Assembly: GCF_019050325.1 (NCBI RefSeq)
Contig: NZ_VOMB01000027.1
Span: 1 to 64,000 of the forward strand
Length of the DNA: 64,000 nt
Source of the DNA: [Mycobacterium] fortunisiensis
GTDB taxonomy: Bacteria; Actinomycetota; Actinomycetes; Mycobacteriales; Mycobacteriaceae
Direction: 5' to 3'
In this document: piece after piece, positions 51,955 through 62,437 of the stretch
Position numbering within the stretch: the stretch's first letter is position 1
Layout of the letters: the number at the start of each line of letters is the position of its first letter
Made by a program: the position numbers and the translations under genes
Notes under the pieces: model-generated
What the model saw: the letters and a program-made list of their open reading frames with translations, nothing else
The model's database searches: none
What the model was told of the DNA's origin: nothing

Positions 51955-52920
51955 ATGGAACGCATGGTCATCCCGCTGCGCCCGTTGAGCTTGACCGACA
52001 TCTTCAACGGTGCAGTTGCCTACATCCGGGCGAACCCCAAAGCCACCCTGGGGCTGGCCGCCGTGGTGGTGATCGCCGCGCAGGTCGTCGAGCTGGCACT
52101 GCGCATCGGCCCGCTGTCCGCGCTCGGCGAGTTCAACACCACGGTGCAGGGTGAAACCCCGTCGGTGGGGTCGGTGGTGGTGTTCGCCGGTGGTGCTCTC
52201 ACCGGCATCGTCGTCACCACCCTGTCCTCGCTTCTGCTCAGCGGAATGCTCACGGTGGTGATCGGCCGGTCGGTGTTCGGCGGGACCGTCACGATCGGTG
52301 CGGCCTGGCAGCGGCTGCGGGGCCGGTTGCCGGCGCTGATCGGGCTGACCGCGCTGGAGGCGCTGGCGCTGGTCCTGGTCGTGGTGGGGTTGACGCTGCC
52401 CCTGGTGGCCGTGGCGGCCGTCGGCGGCGCCGTGATCGCCACCGTGCTGGGGATCCCGCTGCTGTTGCTGACTCTGGCGGGCGTGCTCTACGCGTCGACG
52501 GTGCTGCTGTTCGCGCCCGCGGTGATCGTGCTGGAGCAGCGTGGCATCGTGGCCGCGATCCGGCGGTCATTCACGTTGGTGAGCAAGGACTTCTGGCGTG
52601 TGTTCGGCATCTGGATACTGTCGGCTATCGTGGCCGCGGTGATCGCCTGGGGTGTCGGTGCGCCGTTCAACATCGCCGGCCAGATCATGTCGCTTTCCGG
52701 ACCCGGCCTTGAGGCGGGCCCGACGGTGCCGGCACTGGTGCTCAGCGCGATCGGCGCGGCCATCGGGCAAATCGTCACCGCCCCGTTCAGCGCCGGCGTG
52801 GTGGTGCTGCTGTACACCGATCGCCGGTTCCGGTCCGAGGCGTTCGATCTGCTGTTGCAGACCGGCGGGGTGGGTCCCGTCGAGACCACCGACCAACTCT
52901 GGCTCCCCCGGTACGCCTGA
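51955..52920 (+). CDS. Multi-span membrane protein, glycerophosphodiester-phosphodiesterase membrane-domain-like (Rv3689-like)
   Basis: This 321-aa protein has about six membrane helices, including ATLGLAAVVVIAAQVVEL, ALEALALVLVVVGLTLPLV and LLLTLAGVLYASTVLLFA. The conserved hinge RRSFTLVSKDFWRVFGIWIL is typical of the GPDPase membrane-domain family. ATG 51955 or 51964 could start it. It opens a six-gene membrane/MoxR cluster and lies 1 bp before the DUF4129 gene. Confidence 0.82.
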   Translation: MERMVIPLRPLSLTDIFNGAVAYIRANPKATLGLAAVVVIAAQVVELALRIGPLSALGEFNTTVQGETPSVGSVVVFAGGALTGIVVTTLSSLLLSGMLTVVIGRSVFGGTVTIGAAWQRLRGRLPALIGLTALEALALVLVVVGLTLPLVAVAAVGGAVIATVLGIPLLLLTLAGVLYASTVLLFAPAVIVLEQRGIVAAIRRSFTLVSKDFWRVFGIWILSAIVAAVIAWGVGAPFNIAGQIMSLSGPGLEAGPTVPALVLSAIGAAIGQIVTAPFSAGVVVLLYTDRRFRSEAFDLLLQTGGVGPVETTDQLWLPRYA

Positions 52921-52921
52921 G

Positions 52922-53509
52922 GTGACGGGCATCGACATCGACCGCGACGCCGCGCACGACGCTGCGCAACACGAGCTTGCCAAACCGATCTACCCGAGGT
53001 CCACACCGAGCCAGCAGATCGCCGACTGGCTCAACGACCTGCTCTACCGGCTCACCTCGGCCGGTGCCGAGATTCCCGGCGGCTGGTTCACCATCTCGGT
53101 GCTGCTGATCCTGGTGGTGGTCGCCATCGTGGTGGCGGTACGGATCGCGCGGCGGACCATGCGCACCGACCGCGGCGGCGGCCCAGCCCTGTTCGGCAGC
53201 CAGGAGCTCACCGCGGCCCAACACCGGGCGCTCGCCGAAACCTGTGCCGCACAGGGCGATTGGTCGGCAGCGATCCGGCACCGACTGCGCGCCCTGGCCC
53301 GCAGCCTGGAAGAAGCCGGCGCCTTGGACGCCGTTCCCGGCCGCACCGCCACCGAGCTGGCCCGCGACGCCGCAGCCCTGTTTCCGGGCAGATCAGCCGA
53401 ACTGTCCAGTGCAGCAACCACGTTCAACGACGTCACCTACGGTGAGCGCCCCGGCACCGAAGCGCAGTACCGGGCGATCGCCGCCCTCGACGAGGTCGGC
53501 GTGCGATGA
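52922..53509 (+). CDS. DUF4129 domain protein (Rv3690-like)
   Basis: This 195-aa membrane protein starts at GTG 52922 (VTGIDIDRDAA). A membrane helix (WFTISVLLILVVVAIVVAVR) follows an outside segment with LAKPIYPRSTPS. The C-terminal DUF4129 helix bundle has WSAAIRHRLRALARSLEE and the TATELARDAAALFP block. It resembles the C-terminus of membrane-anchored transglutaminase-like proteins, without the catalytic part. It overlaps the next gene by 4 bp. Confidence 0.87.
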   Translation: MTGIDIDRDAAHDAAQHELAKPIYPRSTPSQQIADWLNDLLYRLTSAGAEIPGGWFTISVLLILVVVAIVVAVRIARRTMRTDRGGGPALFGSQELTAAQHRALAETCAAQGDWSAAIRHRLRALARSLEEAGALDAVPGRTATELARDAAALFPGRSAELSSAATTFNDVTYGERPGTEAQYRAIAALDEVGVR

Positions 53510-54611
53510 GGGGACGGCTGCGCACGACCCGCTGGGTGCTGCTGGCGTTCGTCGTCATCGTCGCGGTGGCCGTCGCGACGGTCTATCTGACCGCGCCGCG
53601 TCCGGGCGGCCGACTGGATCCCGCCTCGACGTCACCGGCGGGTACGCATGCGTTGATCAGCCTGTTGCGCGACCACGGCGTCGAGGTCGTCACCGCGGCC
53701 GACGCCGACGAGGTGGCCCGCGCGGCCCGGCCCGACACGCTGCTGGTGATCGCACAGACGATGTATCTGACGAGCGGAAAAACCGTGGACCGGTTGGCCG
53801 GCCTGCCCGGGGACCTGTTGTTGGTCGAGCCCGCGGGGTTGGCCCGGGAGAAACTCGCCCCGCAGCTGACGCTGGGCAAGCCCACGGAATTCGGTGGTGG
53901 CGAGCCGAATTGCGAACTGCCCGCGGCGATCCGGGCCGGTGTGACGCAACTGGGTCCGGTCAACACCTACACCGCTGACGACGTGGCACTCACGTCCTGC
54001 TACGACGGCGCGCTGGTCCGGTACCACGACGGGAACCGCACCGTGACGGTGGTCGGCGCCGGAGATTTCCTGACGAACTCGCACCTGCTCAAGGAGGGCA
54101 ACGCGGCGCTGGCGATGAATCTGGCCGGTGCCGCACCGCGGGTGATCTGGTATGCGCCACAGTATTTCGAGACCAGCTCGACGGGGGACCGCAAGCTTGC
54201 CGACCTGTTGCCGCGGCAGGTCCACTGGATCGTGCTGCAGCTGTGCCTGGTGGTGGCGCTGCTGGCGCTGGCCCAGGGCCGACGTCTCGGCCCGTTGGTC
54301 GCCGAGTCCCTGCCGGTGGTGGTGCGCGCGTCGGAAACCGTGGAGGGTCGCGGCCGCCTGTACCGATCCCGCCGGGCGCGCGACCGGGCCGCCGATGCCC
54401 TGCGCAGCGCCGCGCTGGGTCGGCTTGCGCCGCGGTTGGGCTTGACCGCCGGGGCCGCCCCGCAGGCCGTTGCGGCCGCCGTCGCCGCGCGCTGCGGTGT
54501 CACTGCCAACACGGCCGGCCACGTGTTGTTCGGCCCACCTCCGGCCTCTGACACCGAACTCGTCCACCTCGCCCACCAACTCGACGACATGGAAAGGCAG
54601 GTCGCGCAGTC

Positions 54612-54615
<4 letters not shown>
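53506..54615 (+). CDS. DUF4350 domain protein (Rv3691-like)
   Basis: This 369-aa protein begins with a membrane helix (WVLLAFVVIVAVAVATVYL). Outside there is a DUF4350 domain (about 40-230: PAGTHALISLLRDHGVEVV, then DLLLVEPAGL), which looks like an inactive glutamine-amidotransferase fold. A second helix (WIVLQLCLVVALLALAQG) precedes an Arg-rich cytoplasmic tail. It overlaps both neighbours by 4 bp, so the DUF4129-DUF4350-MoxR-DUF58 genes are translated as a unit. Confidence 0.87.
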
Positions 54616-55570
<955 letters not shown>

Positions 55571-55571
<1 letters not shown>

Positions 55572-56893
55572 TGGTTCTCACCGGCCGCGCGGGTCTGGTG
55601 GCACTGCTGTGTGTGCTGCCGATCGCGATGGCCCCATGGCCGGCAACGGCTTTCGTGGTGCTGGCAGCGCTACTGGCGGTGGCCGTGGCCGCAGATGTCG
55701 CGCTGGCCGGAGGTATCGGCGGCCTGCAGGTGTCCCGCAGCGGTGACGCCACGGTTCGGCTGGGCCAGAGCGTCGACGCCGTGCTCACCGTGCACAACAC
55801 CGGGCGGCGCCGGGTGCGCGGGGCGATCCGCGACGCCTGGCCGCCCAGCGCCTCGGCTCAGCCGCGCGCCCATCAGGTGAACATCGCTGCGGGGCAGCAG
55901 ATTTCCCTCACCACCCGACTCGATCCGGTGCGCCGCGGCGATCAGCGCTGCGAACTGGTCACGGTGCGCTCGATCGGCCCGCTGGGGCTGGCCGGGCGGC
56001 AACGCTCGCTGGGGTTGCCCGGGCAGGTGCGGGTGCTGCCGCCGTTCCTGTCGCGCAAACACCTGCCGTCGCGGCTGGCCCGGCTGCGACAGCTCGACGG
56101 TGCGGTCCCGGTGCTGATCCGCGGTCAGGGCACCGAATTCGACTCGCTGCGTGAATATGTGGTGGGTGACGACGTCCGCTCGATCGACTGGCGGGCCACC
56201 GCTCGGCGCGCCGATGTGGTGGTGCGGACCTGGCGTCCGGAGCGCGACCGGCGGGTGGTGATCGTGCTGGACACCGGGCGCACCTCGGCCGGCCGGGTCG
56301 GGGTGGATCCGACGGCGCGGGATCCGGGCGGCTGGCCGCGGCTGGACTGGTCGATGGATGCCGCGCTGCTGCTGGCGGCGCTGGCCGCCCGCGCCGGCGA
56401 TCACGTCGACTTTCTGGCGATCGACCGGCTCACCCGGGCGGGGGTTTGGGGCGCCTCGCGCACCGAACTGTTGGCCGCGCTGGTCGCCGCGATGGCACCG
56501 TTACAGCCGGCGCTGGTGGAATCCGATGCCACCGCGATGGTTTCGGCGATCTCGCGGCGGGTGCGGGGCCGCGCCCTGGTGGTGCTGCTGACCGATCTGA
56601 ATGCCTCGGCGCTGGATGAGGGGTTGATGACGGTGCTGCCGCTGTTGTCGGCCCGGCATCAGGTGCTGCTGGCGGCGGTGGCCGATCCGCGGGTGGATCA
56701 GTTGGCGGCCGGCCGGGCCGATGCCGCGCAGGTGTACGACGCGGCCGCGGCCGAGCGGGCCCGCAACGACCGGCGGGCCATCGCATCGCGCTTGCGTGGT
56801 CACGGTGTCGATGTGGTCGACGCGCTGCCGCAGGATCTGGCCCCGGCGCTGGCCGACCACTACCTGGCGATGAAGGCCGCCGGCAAGCTCTAA
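55571..56893 (+). CDS. DUF58 / VWA-like protein (Rv3693-like)
   Basis: This 440-aa protein has two N-terminal membrane helices (LVALLCVLPIAMAPWP and FVVLAALLAVAVAADVALA), an immunoglobulin-like beta region and the DUF58 core GQGTEFDSLREYVVGDDVRS followed by IDWRATARR. The VWA-like part has VVIVLDTGRTS, a degenerate MIDAS, and ALVVLLTDLNASALD. It is the usual partner of MoxR. ATG 55571 overlaps the moxR stop. The gene is convergent with the SpoIIM gene (4-bp overlap). Confidence 0.93.
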
Positions 56894-57882
56894 CCAGTGG
56901 GCACCAAATCTGGGGCGTCCTCGAGGTCGCCGCTCTCGCCCGCCCGCACGGCTTTGCGGCCGAAGTGGATGACGTAGCCCAGGAAGGCCGCTTCGGCGGC
57001 GACGCCGATGGCGATGCGCAGCCAGGTGGGCAGGGGTGACGGCGTCACCAGCGCTTCGACCAGACCCGACACCAGCAGCACGACGGCCAGCCCGATCGCC
57101 GCCGCCACCACGGCCCGGCCCTGTTCGGCCAGCACCTGGGCACGGGGCCGGTTGCCGGGGGCGATCACCGTCCAGCCCAACCGCATCCCCACCGCGGCAG
57201 CCAGAAATACCGCGGTCAGTTCCAGCAGGCCGTGCGGGATGATCAGGCCGAGAAAGAGGTCGCCCTTGCCCGCGCTGAACATCAGGCCGGCGTTCACCCC
57301 GAGGTTGGCCGCGTTCTGAAACAGCACGTACGGGATGGGCAGCCCGAGCAGGATCGCAAAGCCGATGCATTGGGCGGCCACCCAGGAGTTGTTGATCCAG
57401 ACCTGCAGGGCAAACGAGCCGGCCGGGTGTTCGCTGTAGTAGGACTCGAAGTCGTGGTTGACCAATTCGTCGATCTCGCTGGGGGTTCCGATGGCCGCGT
57501 GCACGTCGGGATTGCCCGAAATCCACAGTGCCATGGCCACGGCGACGATGAAGAAGGCCACCGCCGATCCCAGCCACCAACGCCAGGATCGGTAGGCCAC
57601 CACCGGAAAGGACACGGTCCAGAACCGGACGAACTCCCGCCACAGCGGGGCATGCGCACCGGTCACCGCGGCCCGTGCCCGCGCCACCAGTCCCGACAGT
57701 CGCCCGACGAGCACCGAATCCTGCGAGGCGGAGCGCACCATCGACAGGTGTGTCGACACCCGCTGGTAGAGGTCCACCAGTTCGTCGGCCTCGGCGCCGG
57801 TGAGGTGCCGTCGTCGTCTGACCAACTGCTCCAACCGGTCCCAGGTGGGGCGATGGGCCACGACGAACGCATCGACATCCAC
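56890..57882 (-). CDS. Stage II sporulation protein M (SpoIIM)-like membrane protein (Rv3694c-like)
   Basis: This 330-aa protein has a cytoplasmic N-terminal helical domain (DAFVVAHRPTWDRLEQLVRR to about residue 90), then about six membrane helices of the SpoIIM/DUF95 type. Key segments are HDFESYYSEHPAGSFALQVW with the WINNSWVAAQCIGFA block and LIIPHGLLELTAVFLAAAVG. Despite the name it is found in non-sporulating actinobacteria beside RDD and MoxR clusters. Start GTG/ATG at 57882 gives MDVDAFVV. Function unknown. Confidence 0.9.
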   Translation of the reverse strand: MDVDAFVVAHRPTWDRLEQLVRRRRHLTGAEADELVDLYQRVSTHLSMVRSASQDSVLVGRLSGLVARARAAVTGAHAPLWREFVRFWTVSFPVVAYRSWRWWLGSAVAFFIVAVAMALWISGNPDVHAAIGTPSEIDELVNHDFESYYSEHPAGSFALQVWINNSWVAAQCIGFAILLGLPIPYVLFQNAANLGVNAGLMFSAGKGDLFLGLIIPHGLLELTAVFLAAAVGMRLGWTVIAPGNRPRAQVLAEQGRAVVAAAIGLAVVLLVSGLVEALVTPSPLPTWLRIAIGVAAEAAFLGYVIHFGRKAVRAGESGDLEDAPDLVPTG

Positions 57883-57914
57883 CCGGCAAAGCGTAGTCGG
57901 TAGCGTGTCTCGGT

Positions 57915-58703
57915 ATGGCTTCTGTGCCCGCGCCGGTGGTGACCGGGGACGCCGTCGTCCTCGACGTGGCGATCGCCCAGTTGCCGGTGCGGACGCTGGC
58001 CGCCCTGATCGACATCGCGGTGATCCTCATCGGGTATGTCACCGGTCTGGTGTTGTGGTCGCTCACCCTGAGCCAGCTCGACGATGCGCTCTCGGCGGCG
58101 ATCCTGATCATCTTCACCGTGCTGACGCTGGTGGGCTATCCGGTGGTGATGGAGACCGCGACGCGGGGCCGTTCGCTGGGGAAGATGGCGCTCGGTCTGC
58201 GGGTGGTGGCCGACGACGGTGGGCCGGAACGGTTCCGCCAGGCCCTGTTTCGTGGATTGGCCGGGTTCATCGAAATCTGGATGCTCACCGGGGGGCCCGC
58301 GGTGATCTGCAGCCTGTTGTCGGCCAGGGGCAAACGGCTCGGCGACATCTTCGCCGGCACCGTGGTGATCAGCGAGCGAGGGCCCAAGCTGAACCCGCCG
58401 CCGGTGATGCCACCGGGCCTGGCGTGGTGGGCTGCCTCGCTGCAGCTGTCCGGCCTTGGTCCCGAGCAGGCCGAGTTGGCCCGGCAGTTCCTGTCCCGCG
58501 CGGCGCAACTCGATCCGGCGATCCGCTACGAGATGGGGCAGCGAATCTTCGGTGAGGTGGCCGCACGTATCTCTCCCCCACCGCCGCCGGGGGCGCCGGT
58601 GGAATACGTGCTGGCGGCGGTGCTCGCCGAGCGGCATCGGCGGGCGCTGGCCCGGTTGATGCCGCACGCCCCGGGGCCGTACCCGGCGCCCTACCCGAAC
58701 TGA
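57915..58703 (+). CDS. RDD family membrane protein (Rv3695-like)
   Basis: This 262-aa protein has an RDD domain (about 10-150) with the signature LPVRTLAALIDIAVILIGY (Arg, Asp), two or three membrane helices and GRSLGKMALGLRVV. The C-terminal 100 residues are cytoplasmic, with LARQFLSRAAQLDPAIRYEM and a Pro-rich stretch. It is divergent from the SpoIIM gene with 32 bp between starts, so both share a compact promoter region. Possible transport role; not known. Confidence 0.9.
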   Translation: MASVPAPVVTGDAVVLDVAIAQLPVRTLAALIDIAVILIGYVTGLVLWSLTLSQLDDALSAAILIIFTVLTLVGYPVVMETATRGRSLGKMALGLRVVADDGGPERFRQALFRGLAGFIEIWMLTGGPAVICSLLSARGKRLGDIFAGTVVISERGPKLNPPPVMPPGLAWWAASLQLSGLGPEQAELARQFLSRAAQLDPAIRYEMGQRIFGEVAARISPPPPPGAPVEYVLAAVLAERHRRALARLMPHAPGPYPAPYPN

Positions 58704-58787
58704 CCCCCGGCCCCGCGGCGTCGTTTTCTACCTGCGGGTCGCGTTCGCACACCGTCAACGACCGTCCGGCAGAGAACTGGACCGGAA

Positions 58788-58813
58788 GAAATGAGACATC
58801 GATGTCTCATTTC
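58788..58813. promoter_or_regulatory. 26-bp perfect palindromic operator before the TetR-MFS pair
   Basis: GAAATGAGACATC and its exact mirror complement form an uninterrupted 26-bp palindrome 27 bp upstream of the TetR start. It is a likely autorepression site for that regulator; TACATT at 58830 could be the -10 box. Confidence 0.75.
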
Positions 58814-58839
58814 GGTCGGGTTGTGCTACATTTTGATGC

Positions 58840-59424
58840 ATGACAAGTTCGGCAGCGACGCACAGCGGACCGCGTGAGCGCACCCGCAAGGCGATCCTCG
58901 ATGCCGCGATGACCGTGCTCGCCGACAATCCGTCCGCCGCACTCGGCGATATCGCGGCCGCCGCCGACGTCGGCCGCAGCACCGTGCACCGCTACTACCC
59001 GGAGCGCTCCGACTTGCTGCGGGCGCTGGCAATGCACGTCCACGAACTGAGCAACGCCGCGATCGACCGCGCCGACCCCACCCACGGCCCGGCCGAGGCC
59101 GCGCTGCGCCGGGTGGTGGAAAGCCAACTCGACCTGGGCCCCATCGTGCTGTTCGTGTACAGCGAGCCGACGATCCTGGCCGATCGCGAGTTGGCCGCCC
59201 ACCTCGACACCGGCGACGAGGCCATCGTCGAAGTCCTCAACCGCGCCTCGGTGGACCGGCCCGAATATCCGCCCTACCCGCCGGGCTGGGCCCGCCGCGT
59301 GTTCTGGGCCCTGCTCGACGCCGGCTATGAGGCCGCCAAGCAGGACGGCACGCCCCGTCACCAGATCGTCGACGCCATCATGACCAGCCTGACCGCGGGC
59401 ACCATCCAAGTGCCGCGCGGCTGA
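58840..59424 (+). CDS. TetR-family regulator of the adjacent MFS exporter
   Basis: This 194-aa regulator has a canonical helix-turn-helix at about 12-60 (RKAILDAAMTVLADNPSAAL, then IAAAADVGRSTVHRYYPER) and a helical ligand domain ending in LTAGTIQVPRG. ATG 58840 starts MTSSAATHSG. The MFS gene follows 35 bp later on the same strand, and a 26-bp palindrome lies in front, so this is a compact self-regulated efflux operon of the QacR/TetR kind. Inducer unknown. Confidence 0.92.
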   Translation: MTSSAATHSGPRERTRKAILDAAMTVLADNPSAALGDIAAAADVGRSTVHRYYPERSDLLRALAMHVHELSNAAIDRADPTHGPAEAALRRVVESQLDLGPIVLFVYSEPTILADRELAAHLDTGDEAIVEVLNRASVDRPEYPPYPPGWARRVFWALLDAGYEAAKQDGTPRHQIVDAIMTSLTAGTIQVPRG

Positions 59425-59459
59425 ACTTTTTCAATCTGTTTCCCTTGGAGCTCCCCCCC

Positions 59460-60971
59460 ATGTCCACCTGCCTCGACGGCAGCCCGTCGGTAACGCAGAC
59501 CCCCAAACGCGCGTGGGCGGCGCTGGCAGTGCTGGCGCTGCCGGTGCTGCTGATCGCCATCGACAACACCGTGCTGGCGTTCGCGCTGCCGGCGATCGCC
59601 GAGGATTTCCGGCCCTCGGCGTCCACCCAGCTGTGGATCGTCGACGTCTACTCCCTGGTGCTGGCCGCGCTGCTCGTCGCCATGGGCGGGCTCGGCGACC
59701 GGATCGGCCGACGCCAGCTACTGCTGATCGGCGCCACCGGTTTCGCGGTGGTCTCGGTGGCCGCCGCCTTCGCCCCCAGCGCGCAGTACCTGGTGCTGGC
59801 GCGCGCGGTGCTCGGGGTGTTCGGCGCCATGCTGATGCCATCGACGCTGTCGTTGATCCGCAACATCTTCACCGACGCGTCAGCGCGGCGGCTCGCGATC
59901 GCGATCTGGGCCGCGTGTTTCACGGCGGGCTCGACTTTGGGCCCGATCGTCGGCGGCGCGCTGCTGGAGCATTTCCATTGGGGTGCAGTGTTCCTCGTCG
60001 CGGTTCCGATCCTGTTGCCGCTGTTGATCCTCGGGCCCCGGCTGGTGCCGGAATCCCGGGATCCCAATCCGGGTCCGCTGGACCTGATCAGCGTGACGCT
60101 GTCGTTCACCGCGATGCTGCCGTTCGTCTGGGCCGTCAAGACCGCCGCCCACGACGGGTTGTCGGTTCTGGTCGCGGCGGGCTTCCTCGCCGGGATAGCC
60201 TCGGCGGCGCTGTTCGTGCGCCGGCAGAAGCGCAGCGCCAACCCGATGCTGGATATCGGGCTGTTTTCCTACGGCCCGTTCAGCTCGTCGATCCTGGCGA
60301 ACTTCCTGTCGATCGTCGGCCTGATCGGGTTCATCTTCTTCATCTCCCAGCACCTGCAGCTGGTACTGGGCCTGTCACCGCTGGCCGCCGGCCTGGTGAC
60401 ACTGCCGGGCGCGGTGGTGTCGATGGTCGCCGGGATCGCCGTGGTGGCGGCCGCGAAACGCTTTGCGCCACAGACCCTGATGATCGTCGGCCTGGTCCTG
60501 GTCGCGGCCGGGTTCGTGCTGATCCTGCTGTTCCGTCACGACCTGACGGTGGTGGCGGTGATCGTGTCGTTCGTCGTGCTCGAGCTCGGTGTCGGTATCT
60601 CGCAGACGGTGTCCAACGACACCATCGTCGCCTCGGTTCCGGCGGCCAAAGCCGGTGCGGCATCCGCTGTTTCGGAGACAGCGTACGAGTTGGGCGCAGT
60701 CGTGGGCACCGCGACGCTGGGTACCATCTTCACCGCGTTCTACCGCCGCAACATCGAGTTGCCGGCCGGCCTGAGCGCCACCCAGGCCGGCGATGCCGGT
60801 GAGAGCATCGGCGGCGCCGTCTCGGTGGCGGCCGATCTGCCGGTCCGCACCGCGACGCAGCTGCTCGACTCGGCCCGGGTGGCGTTCGACTCCGGCATCG
60901 CGCCCACCGCGATCATCGCGGCGACGCTGGTGCTGGCGGCCGCGGCAATCGTGGCCGCGGCATTCCGCTGA
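59460..60971 (+). CDS. MFS drug exporter, DHA2 (QacA/SmvA-like) family
   Basis: This 503-aa transporter has 14 predicted helices. Motif D1 (LPVLLIAIDNTVLAFALPAI), motif A (GGLGDRIGRRQLLLIG) and motif C-type sequence GSTLGPIVGGALLEHFHW are typical of 14-helix drug/H+ antiporters of the QacA/SmvA/LfrA type. ATG 59460 follows GGAG; TTG 59445 would add 5 residues. It likely exports cationic dyes or biocides; the real substrate cannot be read from sequence. It is cotranscribed with the TetR gene. Confidence 0.93.
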   Translation: MSTCLDGSPSVTQTPKRAWAALAVLALPVLLIAIDNTVLAFALPAIAEDFRPSASTQLWIVDVYSLVLAALLVAMGGLGDRIGRRQLLLIGATGFAVVSVAAAFAPSAQYLVLARAVLGVFGAMLMPSTLSLIRNIFTDASARRLAIAIWAACFTAGSTLGPIVGGALLEHFHWGAVFLVAVPILLPLLILGPRLVPESRDPNPGPLDLISVTLSFTAMLPFVWAVKTAAHDGLSVLVAAGFLAGIASAALFVRRQKRSANPMLDIGLFSYGPFSSSILANFLSIVGLIGFIFFISQHLQLVLGLSPLAAGLVTLPGAVVSMVAGIAVVAAAKRFAPQTLMIVGLVLVAAGFVLILLFRHDLTVVAVIVSFVVLELGVGISQTVSNDTIVASVPAAKAGAASAVSETAYELGAVVGTATLGTIFTAFYRRNIELPAGLSATQAGDAGESIGGAVSVAADLPVRTATQLLDSARVAFDSGIAPTAIIAATLVLAAAAIVAAAFR

Positions 60972-61039
60972 CGACCGACGCGAGTTATGATTCCCTCGAA
61001 ATCTGGATACATACGTTTCCACAAATGAGGGGTGGCGGG

Positions 61040-61990
61040 ATGACCGAGGTGATCGACCAGGAGCGGGCGGGTCGTCGGGCCCAGCAGTATCTGCCGGATT
61101 GGCAGCACACCACCCCGACGCTGACCACCGCGCAGACCCGTATCCCGATCAACACGCCCGCGCGGGAGGACTCCGCGCGGTGTGATCGCACCCAGATCCA
61201 GGACGCCTTCGACGGCTGGGCCGCGGCCGGGTCGGCGGCCAATGTCGCGATGCAACTGGGCTGGCCGGAAGTGGCCTACGGCGTCATGGAGTCCAAGGTC
61301 GAGTCGGGCGCGCTGATGAAGCACCCGTGGAAACGGCTGCGCACCACCGAGCAGTACCTTGCGGTGGCGATCCTGGGAACCGATGCCGAACGCATCGCCT
61401 ACCGCAAGGCCATCGACTCCGCGCACCGGATGGTGCGCAGCACCGCGACCTCGCCGGTGAAGTACAACGCCTTCAACCCAGAGCTTCAGCTGTGGGTGGC
61501 CGCCTGCCTGTACATCGGGTTCGAGGACACCCACCAGCTGCTGCACGGCCGGATGAACGAGGAGCAGGCCGAGCAGTTCTACCAGAGCGCCAGCACCCTG
61601 GGCACCACCTTGCAGGTGACCGCCGACATGTGGCCGTCCTCGCGCAAGGAGTTCGACCACTACTGGAACGTCGCGTGTGAGCGGGTGACCTCCGACGACG
61701 CCACCCGGCAGTTCATCAACGACCTGGTGGACCTGAAGATGATCACGCCGACGCTCGGGCTGCCGTTGCGAGGGCTGTTGCGGTTTCTCACGATCGGCTT
61801 CCTGCCGCCGCTGTTCCGCGATCAGCTCCAATTGCGTTGGCGCGCCAAGGATCAGCGGCGGTTCGACAACCTGTTCCTGTTCGTCGGCTTCGTCAACCGG
61901 TTCCTGCCGCGGCCGCTGCGGTTCGCGGCGTTCTATCTCATCATGCGCGACTTCCGGCTACGGCTGCGCGAGAACAAAGCCCTTATCTGA
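61040..61990 (+). CDS. Oxygenase MpaB family protein (DUF2236)
   Basis: This 316-aa protein belongs to the MpaB/Lcp-like (DUF2236) group of haem-containing oxygenases. Landmarks are GWPEVAYGVMESKVESGALM, the KHPWKRLRTTEQYL block, AIDSAHRMVRSTA and NAFNPELQLWVAACLYIGFE with the later EFDHYWNVACERV. ATG 61040 (MTEVIDQE) follows a GGGGTGGCGGG stretch. It lacks a signal peptide. Three tiny membrane-protein genes follow closely, suggesting one transcription unit. Substrate unknown. Confidence 0.85.
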   Translation: MTEVIDQERAGRRAQQYLPDWQHTTPTLTTAQTRIPINTPAREDSARCDRTQIQDAFDGWAAAGSAANVAMQLGWPEVAYGVMESKVESGALMKHPWKRLRTTEQYLAVAILGTDAERIAYRKAIDSAHRMVRSTATSPVKYNAFNPELQLWVAACLYIGFEDTHQLLHGRMNEEQAEQFYQSASTLGTTLQVTADMWPSSRKEFDHYWNVACERVTSDDATRQFINDLVDLKMITPTLGLPLRGLLRFLTIGFLPPLFRDQLQLRWRAKDQRRFDNLFLFVGFVNRFLPRPLRFAAFYLIMRDFRLRLRENKALI

Positions 61991-62004
61991 GAAGGATATT
62001 CGAC

Positions 62005-62232
62005 ATGTTGAGAACGATCGGCCGCACCCTCGATCACAAGATGAAGGTCTCCGAATACATCGGGATGTTGATCCTCATCGGGATTCCGTACGGGATCATC
62101 GGGGTGGTGTGGACACTGACCCACACTTCCCACCTGTCCGGGATAGACAGCTTCTGGGACCAGATGATCTCCTTCCTCGGATCGATCGTGTGCTGGCCCG
62201 TGCTGACCTTCGCCGACGTCACGATGACCTAG
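62005..62232 (+). CDS. Small membrane protein, first of a paralogous pair
   Basis: This 75-aa protein has a short charged start (TIGRTLDHKMKVSEY), a membrane helix (IGMLILIGIPYGIIGVVWTL), a HTSHLSGID loop and a second helix FLGSIVCWPVLTFADVTMT. It is closely related to the 72-aa protein at 62437: both share the ILIGIP, WTLTHT, HL-GI and FLGSIVCWPVL segments and end VTMT. It starts 14 bp after the MpaB stop. No known family comes to mind. Confidence 0.75.
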   Translation: MLRTIGRTLDHKMKVSEYIGMLILIGIPYGIIGVVWTLTHTSHLSGIDSFWDQMISFLGSIVCWPVLTFADVTMT

Positions 62233-62245
62233 GAGGACACCCGCG

Positions 62246-62437
62246 ATGATGGTTTTGGTCCGTCTCATCGACGTCGGCATGGAGTACGTGAAGCTGCTGC
62301 TGGGGCTCAACGGCGGGCCGGCCCGCCGCACCCTGGCCTGGATCTCTTTCCTGTCCTTGATATGTGCGGGCGTGGCGCTGATCGCGTGGGGCGTCTGGGC
62401 CATCCCGATGCTCGTCGACACCCTGAACGGACACTGA
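62246..62437 (+). CDS. Small membrane protein, middle gene
   Basis: This 63-aa protein has an amphipathic N-terminal segment (LVRLIDVGMEYVKLLLGLNG), a basic GPARRTLA turn and one membrane helix (WISFLSLICAGVALIAWGVW). GAGGACACC lies upstream of the tandem ATG start. Its stop overlaps the start of the third small gene. It is unlike the flanking paralogs. Function unknown. Confidence 0.72.
   Translation: MMVLVRLIDVGMEYVKLLLGLNGGPARRTLAWISFLSLICAGVALIAWGVWAIPMLVDTLNGH

Noticed and set aside
56890..57882. Evidence of sporulation
   Set aside because: SpoIIM-like proteins are common in non-sporulating actinobacteria; no other sporulation genes are present.
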